Assembly (NCBI GenBank): GCA_002483465.1
Contig: DLHX01000008.1
Location: 308,702 to 350,885 of the forward strand
Length of the DNA stretch: 42,184 nt
Reading direction: 5' to 3'
Source of the DNA: Micavibrio sp. UBA7657
GTDB taxonomy: Bacteria; Pseudomonadota; Alphaproteobacteria; Micavibrionales; Micavibrionaceae
Shown here: positions 1-8,106 of the stretch, in pieces
How the letters are laid out: the number at the start of each line of letters is the position of its first letter
How positions within the stretch are numbered: position 1 is the first letter of the stretch
Translations under genes and position numbers: made by a program
Notes under the pieces: model-generated
The model's input: the letters and a program-made list of their open reading frames with translations, nothing else
Databases searched by the model: none
What the model was told of the DNA's origin: nothing

Positions 1-1
1 A

Positions 2-547
2 CTAATCCGCCACCTGACGGACCTCAGTAACCTCCGGCACATAATGCCGCAGCATATTTTCAATGCCGGATTTAAGCGTCATGGTCGAGCTCGGGCAACC
101 CGCACAGGCACCGCGCAGCCGTAAATAAACCACACCTTCATCGAAACTGTCGAACACGATATCGCCGCCATCCATCATCACCGCCGGACGCACGCGCGTC
201 TCGATCAATTCCTTGATCTGCACAACAAGCGGATCATCGTCACCCGCACTCTCATTTGTCTCGGCATTCAGAACAACCGGGTGCCCCAGCGAAAAATGCT
301 CCATCAATGCCGCCAAAATCATCGGCTTGAGCATCGACCAGTCCGTATCGCCCGCCTTGCTGACCGAAACGAAATCACGGCCCAGCATCACGTTCTCGAC
401 ACCCGTAATGCCGAACAGCCGCTGCGCCAGCGGCGAATTGCTAGATTGCTCGCGGCTTTTGAATTCGAAAACCGACGGCGCCACATCCTGCCCTGGCAGG
501 AATTTCAGCGTCGCGGGGTTGGGCGTTGTCTGTGTCTGTATGAACAT
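2..547 (-). CDS. Nfu/NifU-type iron-sulfur cluster carrier protein
   Basis: This 181-residue protein has the two-domain layout of bacterial and mitochondrial Nfu proteins. The N-terminal Nfu_N domain starts at residue 1 with the typical TQTTPNPATLKF stretch. The C-terminal NifU-like domain carries the CAGC motif (Cys148 and Cys151), which binds a labile 4Fe-4S cluster at a dimer interface. Known members pass clusters to apo-enzymes in the cytoplasm. The length is normal for the alphaproteobacterial form, and the stop codon lies at the very edge of the window. A universal stress protein gene lies 31 bp upstream on the same strand, so the two may share a transcript. Family assignment is firm; client proteins cannot be deduced. 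Confidence 0.95.
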   Translation of the reverse strand: MFIQTQTTPNPATLKFLPGQDVAPSVFEFKSREQSSNSPLAQRLFGITGVENVMLGRDFVSVSKAGDTDWSMLKPMILAALMEHFSLGHPVVLNAETNESAGDDDPLVVQIKELIETRVRPAVMMDGGDIVFDSFDEGVVYLRLRGACAGCPSSTMTLKSGIENMLRHYVPEVTEVRQVAD

Positions 548-578
548 GGCTATCAGATAGTCCAGTTAAAGGAATAAA

Positions 579-1043
579 TCAACTTTCGTCAGCTTTTTCT
601 TCGAGGACGATGTGATCGGGAATAACGGTCAGCGGCACCGGCAGCTTCGAAAGCCCCTTGCCGCAGAAATAGGTCACCAGCGGGCCCGGTCCCCCGCCCT
701 TGGTGCTGCCACCCAGGAACAAATTGGAAATATTCGGGTTTTCCTCAATCGTCTTGATCACCGCGTCCGGCGCCGGGCCATCGCCGATATACAATGTCGG
801 TGTCAAGCCGCTCATGCTCTTGATCTTCTCTGCGATAGTATCCAGCAGCTTCTCCGCTTCACGGCGGCGGTCTTCCTTGATGCGTTCTTCAATATTGCCC
901 CAGTTCACGAAATCGCTGTCGGGAATAATATTCAGCACGCCGATATGCGTATTGTTCGCGCGCGCCGCCTTGCACGCATAGCGCAGGGCATTGCCGAATT
1001 CCTCGGTATCGTCCGCGACAATCAGATAAATACGATTTGGCAT
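579..1043 (-). CDS. Universal stress protein, UspA family
   Basis: The 154-residue product is a single-domain Usp fold. It opens with a hydrophobic strand ending in Asp-Asp (IYLIVADD) and ends with the late GxGP..TYFCGKG...PVPLTVIPD region where the family binds nucleotide. The central GGSTKGG segment resembles the G-2x-G-9x-G(S/T) ATP-binding motif but is not an exact match. Usp proteins are soluble and accumulate under stress; the specific role here is unknown. A GGAG Shine-Dalgarno lies nine bases upstream of the ATG and supports the start. The gene sits between the TIGR02186 gene and the Nfu gene on the same strand with short gaps, suggesting a common operon. Confidence 0.9.
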   Translation of the reverse strand: MPNRIYLIVADDTEEFGNALRYACKAARANNTHIGVLNIIPDSDFVNWGNIEERIKEDRRREAEKLLDTIAEKIKSMSGLTPTLYIGDGPAPDAVIKTIEENPNISNLFLGGSTKGGGPGPLVTYFCGKGLSKLPVPLTVIPDHIVLEEKADES

Positions 1044-1055
1044 ACCTGTTAGCTC

Positions 1056-1784
1056 CTATCCACGTCGAACCCTGTTTGAAAACCATCCGGCAAACACCGC
1101 CAGCAAAACACACATCACGCCATACACGAACGAATTGCCGTGCGCGAATTGATTAATACGCGCGCTGCCGCCCACCTGCGCGACGCGCACTGTGCTTGTC
1201 TTGCTGTCGCGCAGAACGCCGCCTGAAAAATAAAGCGTCTGGATTTCATACTCACCCACCGGCACATTGGCAGGAATGTAAAAATCCGCGCGGAAAAAAT
1301 TCGGCCCGATGAATTTGATCGCGCCAGGCTCCGCCGGGTAAAGCCCCTGCATTTTTTTGTTCCGCAGCAATGCATCACGAAAGGCAATCCGCTGCTCATC
1401 CGTCGTATCCGGCTTGTTGAACCTTAAATTCTCCGGGCCGATGCCATGTTCCATCAGCGTCTCCAAGGGGGCCAGATCTTGAATCGGCCTGCTCAGCGCG
1501 TAATTATAATAAGACGGCACCGCCTTGAACGTCTCGAAACTGCGGTTGATCCACGCGCCAATCACGCTTTCCTTGCGCCGCACCGACATCGTCCGCAGCG
1601 GACCCTTGACGATGACCGCAATATCGCCCTTGTTTGCGCGCACACCGAACAGACCCAGCGTCGTACCGTTGAAACCCGTCGTGATATCGACATGGTCGCT
1701 CACCAGCTCAACCGTCACGTTCTCGGCCCGCGCCGCGCCTGCGCTCATAAAAATCAAAACCGCGATCAGGAGAAATTTTTTCAT
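1056..1784 (-). CDS. TIGR02186-like membrane-anchored exported protein
   Basis: The product is 242 residues if translation begins at MKKFLLIAV, which opens a clean Sec signal peptide ending near ARAEN. An in-frame start 66 bases upstream exists but would put a polar leader before the signal. The body is predicted to face the periplasm, and a single hydrophobic helix (VYGVMCVLLAVFAGWF) before an Arg-rich end anchors it. From memory it matches the TIGR02186 family of alphaproteobacterial transmembrane proteins, which tends to sit beside TauE/SafE permeases, as here. Its ATG overlaps the permease stop (ATGA), so translation is probably coupled. Biochemical function is not known. Confidence 0.8.
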   Translation of the reverse strand: MKKFLLIAVLIFMSAGAARAENVTVELVSDHVDITTGFNGTTLGLFGVRANKGDIAVIVKGPLRTMSVRRKESVIGAWINRSFETFKAVPSYYNYALSRPIQDLAPLETLMEHGIGPENLRFNKPDTTDEQRIAFRDALLRNKKMQGLYPAEPGAIKFIGPNFFRADFYIPANVPVGEYEIQTLYFSGGVLRDSKTSTVRVAQVGGSARINQFAHGNSFVYGVMCVLLAVFAGWFSNRVRRG

Positions 1785-2695
1785 GACAGCGCCACCGTCG
1801 AGAAAATTTCTTCCGGCTGGATAAACAGATTTCCGATCATCTGCAGGCAAACCGCCAGGACGATCAAGGCCAGCGTCACCCTTGCGTAAATCCCTTTAAC
1901 GTGCCGCGCAAAGGTAATGCCGATCTGCGCGCCCGCTACGCCGCCAATGATCAGAATAATCGCCAGCACCACATCCACCGTCTGGTTCACCAGCGCATGC
2001 ATGATCGTCGCGAACGCCGTCGTGAAAATCATCTGGAACAAAACCGTCCCCGCCACCAGCAGCGACGGAATACCAAGAATATAAATCATCGCCGGCACCA
2101 TGATGAATGAACCGCCGACACCAAGAATAGACGCCAGCACCCCGCCGAGAAAACCGATCCCGCCCGGTACCAGCGCGCTGATATAAAGTTTCGAACGCGG
2201 GAAACGCATCTTGTACGGCAGCCCCGCGATAAATGAATTCACATTCAGCGTGTTGAATTCCTTACGCATATTTTTCGGCTTCAGCAGGTGCGTGAAACTT
2301 TCCGCCAGCATCAGCACACCGATAAAACCCAACAAAATGATATAAAGAATGGAAATCGCGAAATCGATCTGGCCGAGTTTTTCAAGAACGCCGAAGATCA
2401 AAATCCCGACAACTGATCCGCCCAATCCCCCCACTAACATCACGCACGCGATTTTGACATCGACATTGCCCTTGTCCCAGTGCCCAAGGACACCGGCGAC
2501 GCTCGACGCCACGAGCTGCGAGGCCTGCGTCCCCACCGCGATCACGGGCGGGATGCCGGTAAAAATCAGGAACGGCGTCGTCAGGAATCCGCCGCCGATG
2601 CCGAAAATACCCGACAGAAAACCCACGAAGGCGCTGACGAGGAATATAGATTCCGCCGGCACGCTCATTTCAGCGATGGGAAGGTAAACCTGCAT
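1781..2695 (-). CDS. TSUP-family permease (sulfite exporter TauE/SafE)
   Basis: The 304-residue polytopic membrane protein has the two-repeat arrangement of TSUP transporters. Near residue 30 it reads GFLSGIFGIGGGFLTTPFL, and near residue 185 GFLGGVLASILGVGGSFIMVPAM; the paired glycine-rich GxGGG/GVGGS motifs define the family. Family members move sulfite, sulfoacetate, thiosulfate or other small anions across the inner membrane; which one applies here cannot be read. The next gene overlaps by four bases. The first ATG at 2695 has a GCAGGGA ribosome-binding match that lies within a palindromic repeat just upstream; a second candidate start is MSVPAES at 2668. Confidence 0.9.
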   Translation of the reverse strand: MQVYLPIAEMSVPAESIFLVSAFVGFLSGIFGIGGGFLTTPFLIFTGIPPVIAVGTQASQLVASSVAGVLGHWDKGNVDVKIACVMLVGGLGGSVVGILIFGVLEKLGQIDFAISILYIILLGFIGVLMLAESFTHLLKPKNMRKEFNTLNVNSFIAGLPYKMRFPRSKLYISALVPGGIGFLGGVLASILGVGGSFIMVPAMIYILGIPSLLVAGTVLFQMIFTTAFATIMHALVNQTVDVVLAIILIIGGVAGAQIGITFARHVKGIYARVTLALIVLAVCLQMIGNLFIQPEEIFSTVALS

Positions 2696-2700
2696 GAATG

Positions 2701-2722
2701 CATCCCTGCTCTAGCAGGGATG
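2701..2722. repeat. Short palindromic repeat, 10-bp arms
   Basis: CATCCCTGCT and AGCAGGGATG are perfect inverted arms around a 2-bp centre. The CCCTGC/GCAGGG stem resembles the inner hairpins of the repeats at 7991-8096 and 30744-30836 and the small repeat at 32145-32164. The element ends five bases before the start of the TSUP gene, whose Shine-Dalgarno it seems to supply. It has no T-tail in the minus direction, so it is not a classic terminator. Confidence 0.7.
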
Positions 2723-2738
2723 ACATTACTGGATATGT

Positions 2739-3395
2739 TTAATTGGTGTAAAGGTCGATATCCTTGCGGCCCATGATACGAAGGGGGCCGTCGGTCGTGA
2801 AATCACGGTACCAGCCATTGCCATGGATATGATATTCGTTGCGGAAATCCACCGATTTCACGAAGCTCAGGAAAGGCTTGTACCAGTCGACGAACACGCT
2901 CGTCTCCGATGCGCATTCCGCGATGTAGGCCTTGTCGTTGTAAACCGTCGCGAACATCAACCCGCGCTTCTGAACCTTCGGCCCTATCGAGGTAATAAAG
3001 GAAATATCGGCAAAGCTGGCGAAACCATCACCCAGGCCTGCATTATCCCACACGCCGTTGATCACGGCACCGTCGAATTCACCGACATAAGCGTCCCAGA
3101 ACTCACGGCTGTAATTCTGTCTCTGGATGGCGGCCGCATTGCGGCGCGGATAAATCACGAAACGGCGGTCCTCGCGCACACGGACGCGGCAGGCGGCATA
3201 TTGATTGTCACCGGGCGCAAGCACCGTGAAAATATCGTCAGGCTTCTGGTTGCTGGTCTGGCGCCAGGTATCGGCATAGGTGACGGAAAGATTGGTCTCG
3301 GCATCGCGCCAGAAGAATATGTCGGCCTTGGCGGGAGAACCCGCCGCGGATGCCAAAACTATTGCCAATGCTAGCGTTTTAAGCGGAAATTTCAT
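2739..3395 (-). CDS. Secreted protein of unknown function
   Basis: The 218-residue product starts with a convincing signal peptide (MKFPLKTLALAIVLASAAG) with likely cleavage after SPAKA. The mature part is about 195 residues, rich in aromatic residues and without membrane segments, so it is probably periplasmic. It opens with DIFFWRDAETNLSVTYADTW and contains a stretch typical of small beta-rich domains. Two cysteines (in AACRVRV and AECASET) could form a disulfide. I do not recognise a family. It lies upstream of the TSUP operon on the same strand but is separated by a palindromic repeat, so it may be transcribed with it or alone. Confidence 0.7.
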   Translation of the reverse strand: MKFPLKTLALAIVLASAAGSPAKADIFFWRDAETNLSVTYADTWRQTSNQKPDDIFTVLAPGDNQYAACRVRVREDRRFVIYPRRNAAAIQRQNYSREFWDAYVGEFDGAVINGVWDNAGLGDGFASFADISFITSIGPKVQKRGLMFATVYNDKAYIAECASETSVFVDWYKPFLSFVKSVDFRNEYHIHGNGWYRDFTTDGPLRIMGRKDIDLYTN

Positions 3396-3500
3396 GAAAA
3401 CACACCGTATTACCTGGATTTATTATGACGTACCAAGCCATATAATGCCAGAAAATTGCCTAACAACAGGTTAACGCATCAATACGGTAATTAGTTCGGA

Positions 3501-4496
3501 TTATTTCCAGAATCCCATGCGACCCTGAACTTCGCCCAGAACCTTCTCGCCAATGCCATTGGCCTTTTCATTCCCCGCCTTCAGGTAACGGTCGATTTCA
3601 CCGGGGTCGGCCATCAGCTCGCTCATGCGCTTGGTAATGGGCGAAAGCTTCTCAACCGCCAGATCCGCCAGCGCGGGCTTGAACACCGAGAACTGCTTCC
3701 CGGCAAACTCTTTAATGACATCCTCGCGTGCCCTGTCCGCCAGCGCCGCGTAAATCGTCACAAGGTTCAGCGCCTCGGCACGCCCCTCATAACCGTCCAG
3801 CGTTTCGGGCAAAGGATGCGGATCCGTCGTCGCTTTCTTGATTTTCTTGGCAATCGCGTCCGCATCATCCGTGAGGTTGATCCGCGAATAATCGGACTCA
3901 TCCGACTTGCTCATTTTTTTAGAACCATCGCGCAAACTCATCACACGCGGCGCGGGCCCGGCAATCATCGGCTCCGGCACAATAAACAATTCACCGAAAT
4001 TGGTATTGAACGTCGACGCAATATCGCGCGCAAGTTCCAGATGCTGCTTCTGGTCTTCGCCGACCGGCACATGCGTGGCCTTGTACAAAAGAATATCCGC
4101 CGCCATCAGAACCGGGTACGCGAACAACCCCAGGCCAACACGTTCGGAATTTTTCCCCGCCTTGTCCTTGAACTGCGTCATGCGCTCCAGCTTGCCCATC
4201 TGCGCGATGGTCGAAAGCAACCACATCAACTGCGAATGCCCCGGCACAGCCGACTGCACAAAAATATGCGATTTCTTCGGATTGATGCCGCTCGCGATAA
4301 ACGCCGCCGCGATCTCGCGCGTCGATTTCGCCAGCGCCGCCGGGTCCTGCGGCAGCGTCACGGCATGAAGGTCGGCGACCATATACAGGCACTCCGCGCC
4401 CTCATCCTGCAGCCTGATCCAGTTCTTCAGCGCCCCGAGATAATTTCCGAGGTGTAAATTATTGGTCGGCTGCATGCCTGAAAGAATGCGTTTCAT
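3501..4496 (-). CDS. trpS: Tryptophanyl-tRNA synthetase
   Basis: The 331-residue product is a class Ic aminoacyl-tRNA synthetase that charges tRNA-Trp with tryptophan using ATP. The HIGH-like signature HLGN lies at residues 15-18 after the typical RILSGMQPTNNLH start, and the KMSKS loop is intact in GSKKMSKSDES. Length agrees with bacterial TrpS. The ATG overlaps the stop of murJ by one base (TAATG), so translation of trpS is probably coupled to murJ; this pairing is common in alphaproteobacteria. Identification is firm. Confidence 0.97.
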   Translation of the reverse strand: MKRILSGMQPTNNLHLGNYLGALKNWIRLQDEGAECLYMVADLHAVTLPQDPAALAKSTREIAAAFIASGINPKKSHIFVQSAVPGHSQLMWLLSTIAQMGKLERMTQFKDKAGKNSERVGLGLFAYPVLMAADILLYKATHVPVGEDQKQHLELARDIASTFNTNFGELFIVPEPMIAGPAPRVMSLRDGSKKMSKSDESDYSRINLTDDADAIAKKIKKATTDPHPLPETLDGYEGRAEALNLVTIYAALADRAREDVIKEFAGKQFSVFKPALADLAVEKLSPITKRMSELMADPGEIDRYLKAGNEKANGIGEKVLGEVQGRMGFWK

Positions 4497-6046
4497 TATT
4501 TACTCTTTCCTAAAAATCCGCGGACATCCTGCATTTTAAGCGCGCCGGTGGCAAGCACTGAAATCGCGTAAGCCGCGCCGCCTGCCACTACAAAAATTGC
4601 CAGCGCGATATCCTTGTGGAACGTGTCGCCCGCCATCCAGCCCGCCAGCGGGATTTTCAGCGCCAATAGCACCAGCGTCATCAAACCTGTCGAAAGCAGA
4701 ATGCGCGGGAACGCACGGCGGAACCGTTCATCCAGCTTCAGCGCCTCGTTACCGCGCAGCAACCACGCCAGCAGCCCGATCTGCATCCATCCGACAATCC
4801 CTGTCGCCAGCGCAATCCCCGCCACACCTATATATTGGATAAGGATCAACGCGAGAACGATGTTCGACGTCGCCACCGCAATTGAAACCTTCACCGGCGT
4901 CATCGTATCCTGCTGCGAGAAAAACGCCGTCGAATAAACCTTCACGGCGATATAGGCTGGCAATCCAATCGCATAACCCTGCAACACGAACGCCGTCACG
5001 CTCGCATCCGCCATATCAAACTTCCCGCGCACAAACAGCACTTCAATAATAATGTCGGCCAGAATGAGCAACGCCATCGCCGCAGGCAAACCCAAAAACA
5101 AAACCGTCTCCAGCGCACGGTTGAACAACCCCTTCGCCTCGTCGGTTCTTCCCGCGCCAATCGCCCGGCTCAGCATCGGCAGCAGCGCCGTGCCGACCGC
5201 AATCCCCACAGTGCTCAGCGGCAATTGATTCAAACGATCCGCGTAATAAAGATACGAAATCGAACCCGTCGGCAGGAACGAGCCCATGATCATGTCGGCG
5301 AACAGGTTGATCTGCATCACCCCCGCACCGAGAACCCCCGGCCCCATCAGCTGAAACAACCTCTTGATCCGCCCGTCGAATTTCGGACGCGCCAACGGCA
5401 ATTTAATTTTCTCGCGCCGTATATAAATGTACAGCAGCACAAACTGCAGAACGCCCGCGATCATCACGCCCCACGCAAGCGCATGCGCCGCCGTCTGGAA
5501 TTTCCACGCCACCAATAAAACACCGATCAAGGCAACGTTGAACAAAATCGGCGCGCCAGCGAACGGCGCAAATCGCCCGTGCGCGGTCAGCACGCCGCCC
5601 ATCAGCGCCGCAATCGACATCATTAATAAGTAAGGAAACGTAATCCGCGACAACGTCACCGCGAGATCGAAACGCTCCGTCGTCGGGTCGTCGCTAAATC
5701 CCGGCGCCAGCAACATGATGACGGCAGGCATCGCAATCATCATCACAATCGTGAACACGAGCAAAATCCAGAACATGATCACCATCGCGTTGCCCGCGAA
5801 TTCGTCGGCCCTCTCCCGACCCTCTTTCTCCAGCGCCTCGGAATAAAGCGGCACGAAAGAAACGCTGAACGCTCCCTCCGCCGTCACGCGCCTGAAAAAA
5901 TTCGGCAGCTTCAGCGCCACGAAAAACGCGTCCGCAATCGGCCCCGCACCCAGCACCGCCGCCGTCAGGATATCGCGCACGAAACCGGCCAACCGGCTCA
6001 CCGCCGTCAACCCGCCCACCGTCGCCATGGCTTTGACTAACTTCAT
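4496..6046 (-). CDS. murJ: Lipid II flippase MurJ (MviN family)
   Basis: This 516-residue polytopic inner-membrane protein of the MOP superfamily moves lipid II across the membrane for peptidoglycan synthesis. The N-terminus MKLVKAMATVGGLTAVSRL followed by GFVRDIL is diagnostic for MurJ, and the body is a continuous series of about 14 hydrophobic helices. An in-frame start 30 bases upstream exists, but MKLVK gives the family's normal N-terminus. The charged cavity residues expected of MurJ include the Arg-Asp pair in FVRD. It precedes trpS in an overlapping pair. The region upstream is short and shared with a divergent secreted-protein gene. Confidence 0.96.
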   Translation of the reverse strand: MKLVKAMATVGGLTAVSRLAGFVRDILTAAVLGAGPIADAFFVALKLPNFFRRVTAEGAFSVSFVPLYSEALEKEGRERADEFAGNAMVIMFWILLVFTIVMMIAMPAVIMLLAPGFSDDPTTERFDLAVTLSRITFPYLLMMSIAALMGGVLTAHGRFAPFAGAPILFNVALIGVLLVAWKFQTAAHALAWGVMIAGVLQFVLLYIYIRREKIKLPLARPKFDGRIKRLFQLMGPGVLGAGVMQINLFADMIMGSFLPTGSISYLYYADRLNQLPLSTVGIAVGTALLPMLSRAIGAGRTDEAKGLFNRALETVLFLGLPAAMALLILADIIIEVLFVRGKFDMADASVTAFVLQGYAIGLPAYIAVKVYSTAFFSQQDTMTPVKVSIAVATSNIVLALILIQYIGVAGIALATGIVGWMQIGLLAWLLRGNEALKLDERFRRAFPRILLSTGLMTLVLLALKIPLAGWMAGDTFHKDIALAIFVVAGGAAYAISVLATGALKMQDVRGFLGKSK

Positions 6047-6157
6047 GGCTTCAATATGTAACGGGCAAGCCTGCACAGGTCACGGGGTATTTATTAGTGA
6101 TGGAATTTGCCGCACCGCTTGCTTTAAGATGACATCCGTACAACCGGAGAATATCTT

Positions 6158-6589
6158 ATGAAAACCTTTCTCGCTCTGATGCTTCTAACCCTCACCTTCA
6201 CCGCGCCCGCTTATGCAGAAGAAATCCGCAATCTCAACGGCGGCTATCTCAAAAAAAGCTGCACCGTGTTTAACAAGGCCGACGCCAACGAACTCGTCAT
6301 GAATGGCACCGAGGACGGCTACGACAAGGGCATCGATGCGGGCTTCTGCTCCGGCTTTCTGCTCGCGCTCCTGAATTCGAATTTCGCCCGAAACCAGGCG
6401 AACGATCCAAACCGCCAGGCTGATTTCTGCCCGCCGCTGAATCTCCCTGTGCTTGAGGCGTCAAAACTTCTCGTGCGCGAACTTGAAAAATTGTCCAAGG
6501 AAGAACGCATCAAAGAACGCGGCCTCGACCTCACGCTGAAAATTTTCGCAACGGCCTATCCCTGCGGAGAAACGAAACCCGCGCAATGA
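6158..6589 (+). CDS. Secreted Rap1a/Tai-like small protein
   Basis: The 143-residue product has a clear signal peptide (MKTFLALMLLTLTFTAPAYA, then EE). The mature domain of about 120 residues has four cysteines and reads CSGFLLALLNSNFARN, then ADFCPP, then a helix with VLEASKLLVRELEKL. That order, GxCxGF then FCxP then a long amphipathic helix, resembles the Rap1a/Tai immunity-protein fold, which is also found in many periplasmic proteins not tied to toxins. A GGAG Shine-Dalgarno supports the ATG. The stop overlaps the ubiE start (ATGA), an unusual partner. I see no effector toxin nearby, so an immunity role is only a resemblance. Confidence 0.7.
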   Translation: MKTFLALMLLTLTFTAPAYAEEIRNLNGGYLKKSCTVFNKADANELVMNGTEDGYDKGIDAGFCSGFLLALLNSNFARNQANDPNRQADFCPPLNLPVLEASKLLVRELEKLSKEERIKERGLDLTLKIFATAYPCGETKPAQ

Positions 6590-7335
6590 CAACCAATCCC
6601 GAAAAAGAATGGTTCGGTGAAAAACACGTCACGCCCGATGAAAAAACGGGCCTCGTGCGGGATGTGTTCGACAGCGTCGCTCCCAAATACGATTTGATGA
6701 ATGACCTCATGTCGGGCGGCCTGCACCGTCTCTGGAAGGATCGCCTCGTGCGCGCCATTCGTCCCCGCCCCGGTCAGAAATTCCTCGACGTTGCCGGCGG
6801 CACGGGTGATGTCGCCTTCCGCATTCTTAAAAAAGCACCGGGTGCGGAAGTAACAGTCTGCGACATCAACCCGCACATGCTCGAGGTTGGACGCGACCGC
6901 GCGACCGATCGCGGCTGGCTCAATGAATTCGAATGGGTGACAGGCAACGCGGAATCCTTGCCCTTCCCGGATAATTCCTTCGACGTCTACACAATTGCTT
7001 TCGGCCTCCGCAACGTCACGCATATCGACAACGCGTTGAAGGAAGCCGCGCGCGTTCTCAAACCTGGCGGACGTTTTTTCTGCATGGAATTCAGCCGCGT
7101 TGAATCCGCGCTGCTCTCGAAAGCCTACGACACATGGTCGTTCCACGTCATTCCCCGCATCGGCAAATCCATCACCGGCGACGCGGAAAGCTACCAGTAC
7201 CTCGTCGAGAGCATCCGCAAATTCCCCAGCCCCCGCAAACTCGTCCGCCGTATGCAGGACGCCGGATTCGCAGGGGTGAAGTACTCCGCCCTGACCGCCG
7301 GGGTTGTCGCCATCCATAGCGGCGTAAAGCCTTAA
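6586..7335 (+). CDS. ubiE: Ubiquinone/menaquinone C-methyltransferase UbiE
   Basis: The 249-residue class I SAM-dependent methyltransferase performs the C-methylation step of ubiquinone (and menaquinone) synthesis. The N-terminal VRDVFDSVAPKYDLMNDLMS block and the LDVAGGTGD SAM-binding loop are diagnostic, as are the later DNSFDVYTIAFGLRN and RVLKPGGRFFCMEFSR motifs. The gene starts within the stop of the secreted-protein gene before it, so translation is likely coupled. A rho-independent terminator follows about 45 bp downstream. In many alphaproteobacteria ubiB follows ubiE; it is absent here. Confidence 0.97.
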   Translation: MTTNPEKEWFGEKHVTPDEKTGLVRDVFDSVAPKYDLMNDLMSGGLHRLWKDRLVRAIRPRPGQKFLDVAGGTGDVAFRILKKAPGAEVTVCDINPHMLEVGRDRATDRGWLNEFEWVTGNAESLPFPDNSFDVYTIAFGLRNVTHIDNALKEAARVLKPGGRFFCMEFSRVESALLSKAYDTWSFHVIPRIGKSITGDAESYQYLVESIRKFPSPRKLVRRMQDAGFAGVKYSALTAGVVAIHSGVKP

Positions 7336-7378
7336 TATTAGGCTTTTCTATTTTCTATAACAATTACAGCTCTTTATA

Positions 7379-7405
7379 AGCCCTTTTAACTCAAGGGCTT
7401 TTTTT
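7379..7405 (+). terminator. Rho-independent terminator after ubiE
   Basis: AGCCCTT and AAGGGCT form a perfect 7-bp stem around a 7-base loop, followed by a run of seven T. It lies 43 bp after the ubiE stop on the plus strand. Confidence 0.85.
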
Positions 7406-7483
7406 GATTGACTTTTTAGCCCCCAGAGGCAAATCTAGCCTCATTAGACACACACATTACATAATCATGAGAGGATGCTCTAT

Positions 7484-7915
7484 ATGAGTAATTTCACTAA
7501 ATCGATCGTTTATTCGGGCGTCGTACTCGCCGCCGGTCTCGTCGCTATTTTCGCGATTTACAACAACATGTCCGGCCAGGAACCGATGAACTACATCGAG
7601 CCCGCTGCTGGTGAAGAAGCCATCATCGACCCGACGCTGGAAGGTCAGCCTGCCGCTGACGCCGCTGCCGAGCAAGCTTCTGACGCTGCCGCTGCTGCAA
7701 GCGATGCGTCTGAAGGCGCCGCTGAAGCTGCTGCTGCTGCCGAACAGGCATCTGACAGCGCAACCGAAGCCGCTTCGAACGCTGAAGCCGCTGCTGAAGA
7801 AGCAACCGACGCAGCGAAGCAAGCTGAAAAAGCTTCTGACGAAGCTGCCGAAGCTGACAAAACCGAACCTTCGGCTGGCGAAACAGCTCCTGCTGAACAG
7901 CCCGCTGCTCAGTAA
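7484..7915 (+). CDS. Ala/Glu-rich protein with N-terminal membrane anchor
   Basis: The 143-residue product has one hydrophobic helix near the N-terminus (IVYSGVVLAAGLVAIFAIY), then a long tail made almost wholly of Ala, Glu, Ser, Asp, Thr and Lys. The tail has AAAEQASDAA-like heptads that suggest a long helix or coiled coil, and ends in Pro/Ala. GAGAGGA at 7469-7475 sits eight bases before the ATG at 7484; an ATG at 7475 overlaps that site and is unlikely. The gene is bounded by strong terminators on both sides and so is a single-gene unit. Low complexity makes homology unreliable. It may be a periplasmic spacer or envelope-linked protein; function is unknown. Confidence 0.75.
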   Translation: MSNFTKSIVYSGVVLAAGLVAIFAIYNNMSGQEPMNYIEPAAGEEAIIDPTLEGQPAADAAAEQASDAAAAASDASEGAAEAAAAAEQASDSATEAASNAEAAAEEATDAAKQAEKASDEAAEADKTEPSAGETAPAEQPAAQ

Positions 7916-7935
7916 GGTTCTGTGATTTAAGTTTA

Positions 7936-7966
7936 AAAAGCCCCGCTTTTGAAAGGCGGGGCTTTT
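7936..7966 (+). terminator. Rho-independent terminator
   Basis: AAAAGCCCCGC pairs with GCGGGGCTTTT across a short loop, giving a strong GC stem with a T-rich 3' arm. It lies 20 bp after the Ala-rich gene. The A/T flanks mean it could also act on the minus strand, but no minus-strand gene is nearby. Confidence 0.85.
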
Positions 7967-7990
7967 GCTTTATATAAGTATTGTTGTGTC

Positions 7991-8096
7991 GTCATTGCGA
8001 GCGACCAACGGGAGCGAAGCAATCCATTTTACTGTCTTCCCCGCGCAAGCGGGGATCTGGATTGCTTCGTCGGGCAAAAGCCCTCCTCGCAATGAC
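7991..8096. repeat. Nested palindromic repeat (composite, 106 bp)
   Basis: Three concentric inverted repeats are visible. The outer arms GTCATTGCGA/TCGCAATGAC and the middle arms GAAGCAATCCA (8016-8026)/TGGATTGCTTC (8058-8068) are perfect. The inner hairpin CCCCGC-GCAA-GCGGGG occupies 8039-8054. A second copy with the same architecture is at 30744-30836. The GTCATTGCGAG..GAAGCAATCC type is a dispersed palindromic repeat I recall from many proteobacterial genomes. The element ends ten bases before the coaBC start. Confidence 0.85.
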
Positions 8097-8106
8097 GGAT
8101 TAGAAA

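Noticed and set aside
6158..6589. Toxin-immunity pair
   Set aside because: The protein resembles Rap1a/Tai, but the neighbouring gene is ubiE, not an amidase effector, and no type VI secretion gene is present.
7484..7915. TolA-like or histone H1-like protein suggested by Ala/Glu/Lys repeats
   Set aside because: The composition bias explains the resemblance; no TolA C-terminal domain is present and the tail is acidic, unlike H1.
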